From a virus: 54,476 bases of DNA. The notes beneath the pieces are model-generated. The model ran no database searches and was not told where the DNA came from. It saw nothing but the letters and a program-made list of their open reading frames with translations. The position numbers and the translations under genes were made by a program. Location: the IMG/VR virus record IMGVR_UViG_3300030450_002076, positions 1 to 54,476 of that record. One strand, 5' to 3'. Shown one piece after another: positions 18,186 through 26,339 of the stretch (position 1 is its first letter; every line of letters begins with the position of its first letter).

Positions 18186-18587
18186 TTATTGTTCCTTTTG
18201 TTTTATCCATTGATTATATTCATTCATTGATTGATTAATTTGTTTATTTTTACCCAACCATTGAGACATTCTGTGAGATAATACAACACCTTGCTCTAAA
18301 GAACTAACAGGCATGTAATCACCTTTTTCTAATGCATAAGATACTGCTTCATCTACATCCATTTTTTCTAATTGATCTGTTACTGTCTCTCTCACTGTGG
18401 GAACTATTATCCAACCTATATCTGGTACTTTCTCAACTGTTGTTAATAAGGATTCATCATTTGCTGTATGTAGGAAAGGCTTTTCATATGCTCTATTTAA
18501 CCATGAATATTGCATTCTAAGTGCATTTAATTCCTTATCGTCAATATCATGCATAGCCATATCTTCTTCTGTTATTAATCTATCCAT
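18186..18587 (-). CDS. Hypothetical late protein upstream of portal
   Basis: The product is 133 aa, acidic and helical. It contains no transmembrane segment and no Cys pair. GGGAGAAG precedes the ATG at 18587. It ends immediately before the portal start and follows the M15 endolysin with almost no gap, so all three are probably translated from one message. I recognise no family. Candidates include a portal-assembly helper or an endolysin-associated factor, neither supported by a motif. Confidence 0.65.
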   Translation of the reverse strand: MDRLITEEDMAMHDIDDKELNALRMQYSWLNRAYEKPFLHTANDESLLTTVEKVPDIGWIIVPTVRETVTDQLEKMDVDEAVSYALEKGDYMPVSSLEQGVVLSHRMSQWLGKNKQINQSMNEYNQWIKQKEQ

Positions 18588-18983
18588 TTACTTCTCCCTT
18601 ATTTCAAAATGCGGAAAGTCGTCAAACTTATTATCATCTACTTCAAAATTCATATTCCAGTCTCCTCCCCAGCGAAGAGTAATACCCATCCTACGAGCCA
18701 CCCCAAGGACGAACCCAGCAAAAAGGTGGAAACGTTCTCTATCATTCCAGTCCACAGGGTAAGGCACGACATCAACAGCGAGAGAAGGGCTAGCATTATG
18801 CCTACCTTTTGGGTAACGTACTTTAGTCTTTCCCTCTTTGTATAATTTGTTTTGCCTTTTTTCACTTCTATGCCCTTCAATGACTGAACAATCTACATAT
18901 TTAATTACTTCATTAAATACGTCTTGCAACCTTTGGTCGCATGTCGCTAGTCTTTCTTTTGATCTTTTTCCAAATCTAAACAT
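18588..18983 (-). CDS. Endolysin, M15-type L-alanyl-D-glutamate peptidase
   Basis: The product is 131 aa from the ATG at 18983, which shares its A with the TAA of the preceding gene (TAATG). A longer frame to 19049 would add 22 residues inside that gene and is unlikely. The N-terminus FRFGKRSKERL is typical of T5-type endolysins. Zinc ligands fit H62, D71 and H125 (PHFE), with the EGHRS motif at 36-40. Such enzymes cut the peptide stem of peptidoglycan. The segment 18640-18800 is visibly richer in G and C than its neighbours and is also open in a second frame on the same strand. Confidence 0.85.
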   Translation of the reverse strand: MFRFGKRSKERLATCDQRLQDVFNEVIKYVDCSVIEGHRSEKRQNKLYKEGKTKVRYPKGRHNASPSLAVDVVPYPVDWNDRERFHLFAGFVLGVARRMGITLRWGGDWNMNFEVDDNKFDDFPHFEIREK

Positions 18984-20359
18984 TATGTCTGTGGGTTCAA
19001 TCCAGTTATTTTTGCTCCACCAGTCCAATAAAATTCTTGCAACCAACACTCACCTGGTCTTTTATAAGGAGTTTTTGGTCCTTCATTTGTATGCCCAGTA
19101 CCTAAATAACTATAATAAGTATTTAAATCACCTATTTCTTTAAAGTCAGAAGATTTTACACTATCACCTCTTTGAACAGCTCCATGTAAAGTACCTTGAT
19201 GTTCATTGGCACCAGAACCATTTTCATTATATCTAATTGCTGATTTAGCGTGATTATATAACTTACCATTCTCTCTATCATCTCCATCGCCAAATCTCCA
19301 CCATCCTGTTAAATTGTCTTTCATCGGACCTTTGTTATGGTTTCTAGGTTTTCCTTGATTGTATAATATTGGAGCTTCATAATCAAATAACATCCTACCA
19401 TCTCCATTACCGTCAACAAAATGAAATTCAGCTATCTCAGCAAATAACATAGGGATACTTCTGGTATAAGCCATAGTACTATAAGTATTCCCGCTAGTAC
19501 TAGGAGATAAGCTAGAACTAGTGCTATTAAAATTCACTGCATGAAAACCCATTCTCCAAAATCCCTCGGCGCTTGAGTCACCAAGAACAGTAGTTACGGT
19601 AGTATCTACAAATTTTAGACCATTTATCCACATTTTCATTCCTATATCACCTGCTGCTGAACCACCATTAGCGTCTGTAGATATAATAAGCTGATACCAA
19701 CTTTGATCTTCTTCATTATAGTAATCATTACCGCCAGAATCAATCGAGTTTAAAACTTTTTCTACCCAATCAGCACCGTTACCAGCACTACCTATAGATA
19801 ACCAATCACTTTTAAATTCAAATTTCTCTTCACTAGTCGTGTTAGTAGTCCATACAACTCGCATTCTATGTAATTTAGCTTTATTAGAACTTGCACTATT
19901 GCTAAATTCTAAAGTTAATTGCTGTCCAGTAGCATTACCAGCAGAATTTTCTAAATGGAATAAACAAAAAGAAGTTGATGTATTTATATTGGTACTACGT
20001 CCAGTATAACCTTTACCTTGACCGCCATCATTACGAGTTCCTTGAGGTGTTGATACACCCCAACTAAATCTTGGTTTAAACTTATAAACCCAAGTTATTC
20101 CTTTGTTGCCATTTCCATCCGTATTAAACACAGGATGAAATCCTTGTATAGCTTGTGTGTTTCTTCCAGCAATAACTCCACCACCTACATAATTACCTGT
20201 TTCAAAAGTTTTCATTCTATAATGTGTTTGCAGAGTTCCTGCACCAACATAAGCATCATGTTGATTCCCGTCAAAATCAAAAGCCCAATAGTCTCTAGGC
20301 TCTACTATAGCAATATCATTAGTATTGCCTATTTTATGAGTTAATCCTAAACTTGGCAT
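18983..20359 (-). CDS. Concanavalin-like (LamG-type) structural protein
   Basis: The product is 458 aa. The composition and strands fit a lectin/LamG jelly roll: DYWAFDFDGNQHDAYVG, ITWVYKFKPRFSWG, WYQLIISTDANGG, IGMKMWINGLKFVDTT and the late WWRFGDGDDRENG motif. These domains bind sugars or act as virion surface adhesins, so a head fibre or receptor-binding accessory is likely. The ATG at 20359 overlaps the stop of the small 115-aa gene as TAATG. Sugar-binding residues cannot be assigned from sequence alone. Confidence 0.7.
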   Translation of the reverse strand: MPSLGLTHKIGNTNDIAIVEPRDYWAFDFDGNQHDAYVGAGTLQTHYRMKTFETGNYVGGGVIAGRNTQAIQGFHPVFNTDGNGNKGITWVYKFKPRFSWGVSTPQGTRNDGGQGKGYTGRSTNINTSTSFCLFHLENSAGNATGQQLTLEFSNSASSNKAKLHRMRVVWTTNTTSEEKFEFKSDWLSIGSAGNGADWVEKVLNSIDSGGNDYYNEEDQSWYQLIISTDANGGSAAGDIGMKMWINGLKFVDTTVTTVLGDSSAEGFWRMGFHAVNFNSTSSSLSPSTSGNTYSTMAYTRSIPMLFAEIAEFHFVDGNGDGRMLFDYEAPILYNQGKPRNHNKGPMKDNLTGWWRFGDGDDRENGKLYNHAKSAIRYNENGSGANEHQGTLHGAVQRGDSVKSSDFKEIGDLNTYYSYLGTGHTNEGPKTPYKRPGECWLQEFYWTGGAKITGLNPQT

Positions 20360-20706
20360 TAGCTACCTATATAACACATAATTTTTCCTGCAGAAACATT
20401 TACATTAGTCCATCTTCCGTAAATAGTTATTCCTTGAGGAAGTTCATCAGTAGCTGCAAACGTATCTCCAGAATTTTCATAACCTTTATCTGATACACTA
20501 ATGTACATTTGACTACTACCTAGAGTTTTTTCTGCTGTTAAAACACTAAACTTACATGCTTCAATAACAGTAATAGCGCAAACAACTGCCCCATTAACTA
20601 AATCTTTTACTTCTGTTCCATCACAGTAAGTATTTCCACCTTGCCCTATAGATAAATTCTGAGCTTCTCTCTCAGTATATTCATATAGTCCTTTTAATTT
20701 ACTCAT
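20359..20706 (-). CDS. Small structural protein, related to the product of 6935-7252
   Basis: The product is 115 aa and beta-rich, with NLSIGQGG near residue 17, VVCAITVIEACKFSVL, then QGITIYGRWTNVNVS and a final KIMCYIG. The same order of motifs appears in the 105-aa protein at 6935-7252, so the two are probably paralogues. AAGGAG precedes the ATG at 20706. It is coupled to the lectin-like gene by TAATG, so it may form the shaft or attachment base of that surface protein. That link is inference from gene order. Confidence 0.6.
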   Translation of the reverse strand: MSKLKGLYEYTEREAQNLSIGQGGNTYCDGTEVKDLVNGAVVCAITVIEACKFSVLTAEKTLGSSQMYISVSDKGYENSGDTFAATDELPQGITIYGRWTNVNVSAGKIMCYIGS

Positions 20707-20722
20707 TTATGTCTCCTTAACT

Positions 20723-21679
20723 TTAACCTTGATCTGCTAACCATTCTTCTATATCTATATCAGAGTCTCCTACATGTAGTACATTTTCACCATACTCATT
20801 AGGCATCTGCGCTAGTATAGCAGCTAATGCTTCTTCCTGTAATTGCTGTTGATGCTCTTCGCTACCTGGTATTGTAAACTGACTCCAGTAGATAGATTGA
20901 GGGTCAGGCATCATTTGAACTCCATATCTTTTCCTGCTCCACTCAAGTTGCTCTCTCATTTTCCCAACGTTCCAATCTGGATTTAAATCTCTAACTTGGT
21001 TCCAATATTCTCTTTCAGATAAATTTTGCTGTTCTGATAAAAATGCTGAGTCTACGGTTTCTCCATCTGGTGTCATCCATCGATCAACATCATCTATGTC
21101 TCGCTCTAAACCTAAATTAGTCATCCAATCTTCAAAATGTTGCTTTTCGCCTTGAGTAAAAATGCTCTTTCCTTTATTAGGAAATTCATAAGCTCCTCTA
21201 CCTTTACCCCATCTATGTTCTATTTTGTAATTTTCACTAGCATCTACCCATTTTTTTAAATCATAATATGGTGCTGCTGTTTCTGCAAATAAATCCATAT
21301 TAGCTTTTTTTCTATCATCATATGTTCCTAATGCAGTTTTATCTCCATGTTTGTAATACATAGATACTGCATCTGAAATTCCTCTTCGTCTATGGTCATC
21401 TTCACGCGGATCATTCCAATGTTTATTCCATGGATTTTGACTCCATCTATTCATTTGACGACCTATAGAATGTTTATCTTGGAATATTTTAGGAGCTCTG
21501 TCAGGAGATGATAATCTATGAGCTGGATCTAATGTCCCTTTAACTGGGTCTGGAGATTTAGAAGAATCCTCAAATCTTGCAGGAGAACCTTTTAATTTAG
21601 TGAATGTATCAAGGTTTATTAAATAATCCATAATGTTCGAACTGTACTCTCTTATTTGTTTATCACTTGTTTTTATCAT
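20723..21679 (-). CDS. Hypothetical late protein next to terminase
   Basis: The product is 318 aa, strongly charged and rich in Trp, Asp, Arg and Tyr. Residues ~50-110 are Pro/Asp/Arg/His-rich and probably disordered. The C-terminal 25 residues are acidic (DSDIDIEEWLADQG). GGGAG precedes the ATG at 21679. No catalytic motif, membrane segment or repeat is clear. It lies between the terminase large subunit and surface-protein genes, so packaging or virion assembly are both possible. Confidence 0.65.
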   Translation of the reverse strand: MIKTSDKQIREYSSNIMDYLINLDTFTKLKGSPARFEDSSKSPDPVKGTLDPAHRLSSPDRAPKIFQDKHSIGRQMNRWSQNPWNKHWNDPREDDHRRRGISDAVSMYYKHGDKTALGTYDDRKKANMDLFAETAAPYYDLKKWVDASENYKIEHRWGKGRGAYEFPNKGKSIFTQGEKQHFEDWMTNLGLERDIDDVDRWMTPDGETVDSAFLSEQQNLSEREYWNQVRDLNPDWNVGKMREQLEWSRKRYGVQMMPDPQSIYWSQFTIPGSEEHQQQLQEEALAAILAQMPNEYGENVLHVGDSDIDIEEWLADQG

Positions 21680-21688
21680 TTTATCTCC

Positions 21689-23242
21689 CTAAGCCGTTAC
21701 CCAACTTTTTGCTCTCCTTTTATTTTTATACCAGCCACTTTTACTTTCTTGTAATCCATGTGGCGGATTTGCATATTTGCATGCATATGCCAAAGCATCT
21801 ATCGTATCATCATGAGCCATACGTGGTCCAAATGTAATAATTTCACGTTGTAAATCATAGTGAGTTTTTTTTAAATGTATTTGCCCAACAGCAAATCGTT
21901 GTGCTAAAATTTCTTGTATCCTATCTCTTTTACTCATTCTATTCCCAGGCTTTTCTTCTTTAAAAGGAATAATAAATTCATTTCTTCTTTTCATCTCAGC
22001 TCTTATAGCTTGAAAGACTGGTTTAGACATTGTTGTATCTTCTATAGTAAAAAGCATAGGTTTATAAAACTTTGCTTGTTCAAATATATGGTCTACAATA
22101 CCTTTCTGATCTGTACCAGGCATACCAAGAACAGGCAGAGTTCTATTCCTAACATAGTCCAAAACGTATATGTTATTATCGGGTGTAACAGCAATAACCA
22201 ATAAAACAGAGAAATCCGAATTGCGCCTAGCTGAATCAGTTGCTGGATCAACCCCGACATAAACACTACATGGTTGTGGATCTTGCCCATCGGGAATGAC
22301 GAAAGTAATTCCTGATTCTTCATCTCTAGTAAAACTTCCTTCCCAATATTTAATATGATCTCTTGTAAAAAGCGAATCCTCTTCTGATTGAACTTCCATC
22401 ATATATTCTTGATAAAACTTATGAGGAGTTCCACTATCTTGATAGAACTTCTTTTTTCTTTCCATCTCTTTATGACCGAACCAAGAAGCCCATAGAGGAG
22501 TTCCGTCAGTTTGTAAAGCTTTGTGGGTTATAACCTTCCAACTATAATCTTCTTTAGTTTTTTTAGAATGCTCATAACCTACTAAAATTTTCTGTATAAA
22601 TGAATCAAAATGAACTGGTGTTCCATTGATTCTTAATCTACCTGTCTTCGGTTCCAAGGCAGGAAAGACGACCGCTGTAACAAGGTTTGATATCTTTGCT
22701 CTTGATTCTGGTGTGACGGTATTATTTTCATCTTCAAAATCGTCAAGAACAATAAGATCGTAACGCTTATGAAGCTTAGCACCACCACGAATACCAGAAA
22801 GATTAGACTTACTAATAAGCTTAGTACCATTTTTAAGCTCGATATCATCTTCGGTCCATTTCTTCCCTTTTAAATCACCAAAGTAATACTTAATTCTATC
22901 ATTGTATTCTATGTGATATTTAATATAATCTAAGTTAGGAACTGATATTTTAGATGATGCAGCTACCCATCCGTAAAACAAAGGGTCTTTAGTAAAAAGA
23001 AAGTCATGCATAATATTGCATTTAGTGAGTACTGTCTTTCCGTGACCTCTAGGTAAAATAACTGCTAACTGTCTTATGCTTAAATCACTACAAGCATCAG
23101 CTACTTCGTAATGAAAGAAAGGTGTTTCAGATCTCATAAAGTCATCAGGTAGAAATAATTTTCCAAACGCTATTAAGTCTTGATGAGCTAATTGTAGTTC
23201 TTCTTCAGCCTTACTTACATTATTTAGATTTATATTTGACAT
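21689..23242 (-). CDS. terL: Terminase large subunit (packaging ATPase and nuclease)
   Basis: The product is 517 aa, a usual length for the family. The ATPase half shows Walker A PRGHGKT (64-70), Walker B LIVLDDFEDE (163-172) and the coupling motif INGTPVH (205-211). The RNase H-like nuclease half shows VGVDPA (D332), IEDT (E401) and AHDDTIDA (D478/D479). It docks on the portal, pumps DNA into the prohead and cuts the concatemer. The start has only a weak ribosome binding site. The 80-base gap upstream holds no gene. Confidence 0.95.
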   Translation of the reverse strand: MSNINLNNVSKAEEELQLAHQDLIAFGKLFLPDDFMRSETPFFHYEVADACSDLSIRQLAVILPRGHGKTVLTKCNIMHDFLFTKDPLFYGWVAASSKISVPNLDYIKYHIEYNDRIKYYFGDLKGKKWTEDDIELKNGTKLISKSNLSGIRGGAKLHKRYDLIVLDDFEDENNTVTPESRAKISNLVTAVVFPALEPKTGRLRINGTPVHFDSFIQKILVGYEHSKKTKEDYSWKVITHKALQTDGTPLWASWFGHKEMERKKKFYQDSGTPHKFYQEYMMEVQSEEDSLFTRDHIKYWEGSFTRDEESGITFVIPDGQDPQPCSVYVGVDPATDSARRNSDFSVLLVIAVTPDNNIYVLDYVRNRTLPVLGMPGTDQKGIVDHIFEQAKFYKPMLFTIEDTTMSKPVFQAIRAEMKRRNEFIIPFKEEKPGNRMSKRDRIQEILAQRFAVGQIHLKKTHYDLQREIITFGPRMAHDDTIDALAYACKYANPPHGLQESKSGWYKNKRRAKSWVTA

Positions 23243-23323
23243 ATAATTACAAAAATCCTTATGATAGCTTACTATTTTGTAACTTAAATACCAAAAACTT
23301 CGTATTTAAGTGTGAAATAAAAT

Positions 23324-23671
23324 CTAATAACGCTTCTTTACAAAAGGCGAAAGCCCTTTTTTAGGCGTAAATTGATTTCTTTGTCCAACTCCTTGTGGAG
23401 TAGGTCTAGGTACTGGCATTGGTCTAGCCATTCTAGATCTTCTCATGCTCCCAGGCATAGGTTGACTCATAGAACCTCCCATAGGACGTTGTCCCATAGG
23501 GCGTCTTCTTCTTTGACCAAAAGCACCAGGCATACCTGCTTGTGGTGGTCTTGGAGAAGGAGCTTGTCTATAGCCAGGTTGCATAGGAGAACCTACTTTT
23601 CTAGCATTTCTCTTTGCAGCCCTTCTACCAGCTGGAGTATAAGGATATTGTTTTCCATTTATGTTAGGCAT
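23324..23671 (-). CDS. Basic Pro/Arg/Gly-rich late protein
   Basis: The product is 115 aa with an ordered start (MPNINGKQYPYTPAGRRAAK) followed by an Arg/Pro/Gly/Met-rich disordered region. The NGKxYPYTPAG start recurs in many phage small basic proteins. It carries a large net positive charge and no acidic patch. It may be a third nucleic-acid-binding protein of the virion, alongside the two Lys-rich proteins near 6.5 kb. The opposite strand is open here by composition only and is not a gene. Confidence 0.65.
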   Translation of the reverse strand: MPNINGKQYPYTPAGRRAAKRNARKVGSPMQPGYRQAPSPRPPQAGMPGAFGQRRRRPMGQRPMGGSMSQPMPGSMRRSRMARPMPVPRPTPQGVGQRNQFTPKKGLSPFVKKRY

Positions 23672-23681
23672 AATAACCTCC

Positions 23682-24368
23682 TTAAAATTTCATTTCAGAA
23701 TTTAATACTTCATCTACCATTGATTGTGAAGATGGTTGCAGTCTGAAAATTCCTGCAATTCTTTCATTAAACCAATATTTTGGATAGTGTTTAATGTCTA
23801 TATCATATCTTGATCCTGGATCGTGTACTGCAATAACAGCATCTTCTGTAGTACCTACAGCTAACATAGAGTGTTTACTCCCGTCTTCATTATTAACTAT
23901 AACCCAATCCCCAGTTGTAATATTAGATGTATCCCAACGCTTTACATTATCATCGCCTGTATGTGTAACTCTCTGCCAATCATCACTTTTAGTCATGTAA
24001 TCTATTGAAAAATTATTATTACTACTTACAACGCCATTAGCCTGAGGTAAAAACTTAGTTAAACCTGCATGTTTAAATACTTTACATACAGTATCCACAC
24101 ACGTATCTGACTTTCTACCTTCAGGTTCGTCTGGTGTTGGATTCATAACAGTATCACTACCTACAAGACCTAGAGCTATATTCTTGAGAACATCCGCATA
24201 GGGACCTTGCTGTGTATTGTCCTCTAAGACTTGTAGGTGGTAATTTGCTAATACATCTGCTTTATCCCAAATTGATTGATTTTTTATAGCTGTTGCTGTA
24301 TCTACGTGAAGATTATCTTCATCATTCCACCATTTTACTATTGAATTGATCATGTTGTTCCCTGGCAT
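23682..24368 (-). CDS. CHAP/NlpC-like peptidoglycan hydrolase candidate
   Basis: The product is 228 aa. Residues ~86-100 contain a candidate nucleophile (SDTCVDTVCKVFKHAG, C90 or C95 at the start of a helix). Residues ~153-172 carry GDWVIVNNEDGSKHSMLAVG with H166, followed by a VHDPG turn. Cys-helix, then G-D-W-V-x-x, then His in a strand is the layout of papain-like CHAP/NlpC amidases or endopeptidases. Next to it sits a protein with a peptidoglycan-binding-like repeat. It may be a virion-associated lysin. The ATG at 24368 is coupled by TAATG. Confidence 0.6.
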   Translation of the reverse strand: MPGNNMINSIVKWWNDEDNLHVDTATAIKNQSIWDKADVLANYHLQVLEDNTQQGPYADVLKNIALGLVGSDTVMNPTPDEPEGRKSDTCVDTVCKVFKHAGLTKFLPQANGVVSSNNNFSIDYMTKSDDWQRVTHTGDDNVKRWDTSNITTGDWVIVNNEDGSKHSMLAVGTTEDAVIAVHDPGSRYDIDIKHYPKYWFNERIAGIFRLQPSSQSMVDEVLNSEMKF

Positions 24369-24685
24369 TATAACATATCCTCCATCTCATCTATAGCATC
24401 TCTCATAAGATTCATTACTAGACCTTCATCGTTCACATTTGTAATATATCTTTTTAATGCTCCATCTAATTCAGTGCTATAATTACCATCAATAGGACCG
24501 TCCCAATAATTTATTTCAGATAATAGTTCTTGAGCTCTTGAAGCGTTTTCAGTTGTTCTATCTAAATCACTATACATCTTAACTAGAAAATCATAATTAG
24601 CATCCGCTAATTCGAATACTTCTGTTCCTGCCTTTCCCTTAGGTGTATCATCACTGAAATACAAACCTCCTGATTTTTTTCCCAT
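24368..24685 (-). CDS. Small protein with a peptidoglycan-binding-like motif
   Basis: The product is 105 aa. Residues ~38-72 (RAQELLSEINYWDGPIDGNY) match the PG_binding_1 pattern: a helix with Leu spacing, Y-W/Y-x-G-P-I-D-G, then a second helix. The N-terminus is short and polar and the C-terminus is acidic and helical. GGAG precedes the ATG at 24685, which overlaps the previous stop as TAATG. It is likely the cell-wall-binding partner of the CHAP-like protein that follows. This rests on one motif. Confidence 0.55.
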   Translation of the reverse strand: MGKKSGGLYFSDDTPKGKAGTEVFELADANYDFLVKMYSDLDRTTENASRAQELLSEINYWDGPIDGNYSTELDGALKRYITNVNDEGLVMNLMRDAIDEMEDML

Positions 24686-24966
24686 TAGTAACTCCTTTTC
24701 TTAGGCTTCATGAAAGAATCCCACAAACTAGAGCCACCTTGTTTCATTCCAAAATTAGGAGAAGGTACGCCTTGTCCTGGAGGAGAGGGTTCTGGTGTAG
24801 ATTGTCCAAACTTATGCTCCCAACCAGCTAAGTAATCATTATAGGCTTCTTGCCAATAATCACCACCTTGAGGCGTGTTTGGAAAAATACTTCCTGCTCC
24901 TGATCCTTGAGATCTTAACCATGAATTGAAATCTAGTGGAGTATTATTGCTAATTGCATCTGGCAT
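24685..24966 (-). CDS. Small hypothetical late protein
   Basis: The product is 93 aa, rich in Gly, Pro, Ser and Trp, and probably disordered with a short helical N-terminus (NTPLDFNSWLRSQGSG). It ends in a basic KPKKRSY tail. AAGGAGG precedes the ATG at 24966. It is coupled to the peptidoglycan-binding-like gene that follows. I recognise no family. Aromatic residues spaced in a Gly/Pro-rich chain are common in virion linker peptides. Confidence 0.6.
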   Translation of the reverse strand: MPDAISNNTPLDFNSWLRSQGSGAGSIFPNTPQGGDYWQEAYNDYLAGWEHKFGQSTPEPSPPGQGVPSPNFGMKQGGSSLWDSFMKPKKRSY

Positions 24967-24967
24967 A

Positions 24968-25705
24968 TTATTTACCTCCTTTTATTTCTTTTGGTCTTTC
25001 TGCAGCTTCCAACTTATCTTTTGAGAACCCCTGAAATACTGCTCCAGATATTTGTGTTACTTGTGTTTTGTTTTTATCTTCCATATCCATTATATCGGAT
25101 AATTTAAATAATGCTTTCAATCTTGTATCTGCCTTATCGGCTAAATCAGCTTCTCTTTTTATACCGCTGATAATATAAGTCTCATCAACTCCTAATTCTT
25201 CCATTACAGGTTTTAATTCTTCTTTCATTGCTGTCCTCACTCTTGTTGTTTTAACTAATTTACCAGCCCTCATATTTGCATAATGAGGATCATTGGTAGG
25301 AAAAGCTTTTAAATAGGCTTGCTGCACATTCATTCCAGATACAACATACCCAACAAAAAGACTTTCCTTGCTAGATAGCTGATCCCTATCATCTAACCTT
25401 TGATCTCTATCTATATTGCCTCCAATAGAGTATATGTTAACTCTTCTTGAAGCGTCCATTTTATTGTTTTCTGAGATAACAAACGTACCTGTGCAAGTGC
25501 CTACATAGTAAACTATGCGCTTCTTTCCCTTCGGTTTTTGCATCTTCCCAGAACGAATAATTTGAAGCACACAACCGTCATCTGTCTTTACCCAATCGTT
25601 AAGACGACCATCCCTCCAATCCTTCAAATAGTGTATATCTGTAGGAACTTCCTCAACAGAATCAAATACTGTGTGCTCTATATTGTTTACTTTATATATT
25701 CTCAT
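24968..25705 (-). CDS. terS: Terminase small subunit
   Basis: The product is 245 aa. Residues ~110-155 show the small-terminase signature: LSSKESLFVGYVVSGMNVQQA, AYLKAFP, then a helix and KLVKTTRVRTAMKEELK. This resembles the helix-turn-helix DNA-recognition domain that picks the packaging site and feeds DNA to the large subunit. Residues 1-100 form an extra N-terminal domain of unknown type. The large subunit lies 1.7 kb downstream. The start has only a weak site (GCAGG) that is inside a hairpin. Confidence 0.75.
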   Translation of the reverse strand: MRIYKVNNIEHTVFDSVEEVPTDIHYLKDWRDGRLNDWVKTDDGCVLQIIRSGKMQKPKGKKRIVYYVGTCTGTFVISENNKMDASRRVNIYSIGGNIDRDQRLDDRDQLSSKESLFVGYVVSGMNVQQAYLKAFPTNDPHYANMRAGKLVKTTRVRTAMKEELKPVMEELGVDETYIISGIKREADLADKADTRLKALFKLSDIMDMEDKNKTQVTQISGAVFQGFSKDKLEAAERPKEIKGGK

Positions 25706-25707
25706 AG

Positions 25708-25731
25708 TTCAATACCTGCCAAGGTATTGGG
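25708..25731 (-). promoter_or_regulatory. Hairpin at the terminase small subunit start
   Basis: CAATACC (25710-25716) pairs with GGTATTG (25723-25729) around a 6-base loop, extendable by wobble pairs. On the minus strand the 3' arm holds the only AGG near the start codon at 25705, so pairing would hide the ribosome binding site. This could limit terminase small subunit synthesis. Confidence 0.5.
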
Positions 25732-25734
25732 AAC

Positions 25735-25920
25735 TTAAGATAGTCCCAGTATCCCATCATGGCAGTATTTAATTATCATTTTAATCATTGAATTTGGAGC
25801 TTTTAAGTCTTCATCATCAATCATTAGTTTTAAACTTGACTCTTCTTCTATGTATTCCTGTATAGATTCTATTTCTTCAGTTTCTGGGTTATACTTAATT
25901 TTAAGATAGTATTCTTTCAT
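25735..25920 (-). CDS. First gene of the late unit, small acidic protein
   Basis: The product is 61 aa and acidic (EIESIQEYIEEESS). Most residues fit one beta hairpin and two helices, with a C-terminal IIKYCHDGILGLS. GCGGAGGAG precedes the ATG at 25920. It is the most upstream gene of the minus-strand unit, so it lies right after the intergenic control region. I recognise no family. Confidence 0.65.
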   Translation of the reverse strand: MKEYYLKIKYNPETEEIESIQEYIEEESSLKLMIDDEDLKAPNSMIKMIIKYCHDGILGLS

Positions 25921-25946
25921 AGCTCCTCCGCATATAGGTATCCCCT

Positions 25947-25969
25947 GAGAGTCCGTGAACTCTTTTTTT
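25947..25969 (+). terminator. Intrinsic terminator reading rightward
   Basis: AGAGT (25948-25952) and ACTCT (25959-25963) form a 5-bp stem with a 6-base loop followed directly by a run of six T. It would stop plus-strand transcripts. No plus-strand gene lies to its left, so it may stop antisense reading from the late region into the early arm. Confidence 0.5.
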
Positions 25970-25993
25970 AAAGACTTTAACCTTAAACTTCGT

Positions 25994-26339
25994 TAGAGCC
26001 AGTCATTTTCTCCCATACTCTAATTTATATTAAGGCAATTTTTATCAACTATTGGGGACAATCCTGAACTCTATTTGAGGGGCAACCCAACTTCTGATCC
26101 AATAAGCAGAACCATTACAGGGGTACTTACTGGATGATAGTTAAAACTTCTAACTGCTGATACCGAAATATAATATAGTGAAAAAGTAAATACAAGAAGT
26201 TTCAAAAATTGTGTAATTTTAGTGCTCCCTCTTTTATATATTGGTACCTCCCTATCGGGAGATTTTCGCAAAGCGAATTACGTTATAAATGATTTCATTT
26301 ATTTTGATTATAGATTAATTTTTAATTAAGGAGAAACTA
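25994..26339. promoter_or_regulatory. Divergent control region between late and early arms
   Basis: This 420-base gap between the minus-strand unit (starting 25920) and the plus-strand arm (starting 26340) holds no gene I can support. It must contain promoters for both arms, but I see no well-matched sigma-70 pair. It contains the TTAGAG/CTCTAA hairpin at ~25994-26029, the RNA module listed next, a CTCCC-TATC-GGGAG hairpin at 26248-26261 and an AT-rich stretch before the ribosome binding site at 26330. Confidence 0.5.
26047..26142 (+). ncRNA. Candidate structured RNA module
   Basis: AACTAT (26047-26052) pairs with ATAGTT (26137-26142). Inside are ATTG-GGGA-CAAT with a GNRA tetraloop, a CTC-TATTT-GAG hairpin and an ATCCA/TGGAT arm. 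A closing stem enclosing several small hairpins repeats in other gaps of the plus arm. Plus strand is assumed because the GNRA loop forms only in that sense. Confidence 0.4.

Noticed and set aside
18984-19049. N-terminal extension of the M15 endolysin
   Set aside because: The family start FRFGKRS and the TAATG coupling at 18983 both favour the shorter product.
23372-23746. Ser/Arg/His-rich plus-strand frame opposite the basic late protein
   Set aside because: It mirrors the Arg/Pro/Gly codons of the gene on the other strand.
26071-26271. 66-codon minus-strand frame with a hydrophobic segment in the divergent control region
   Set aside because: TTG start without a ribosome binding site, overlapping strong hairpins and the candidate RNA module.
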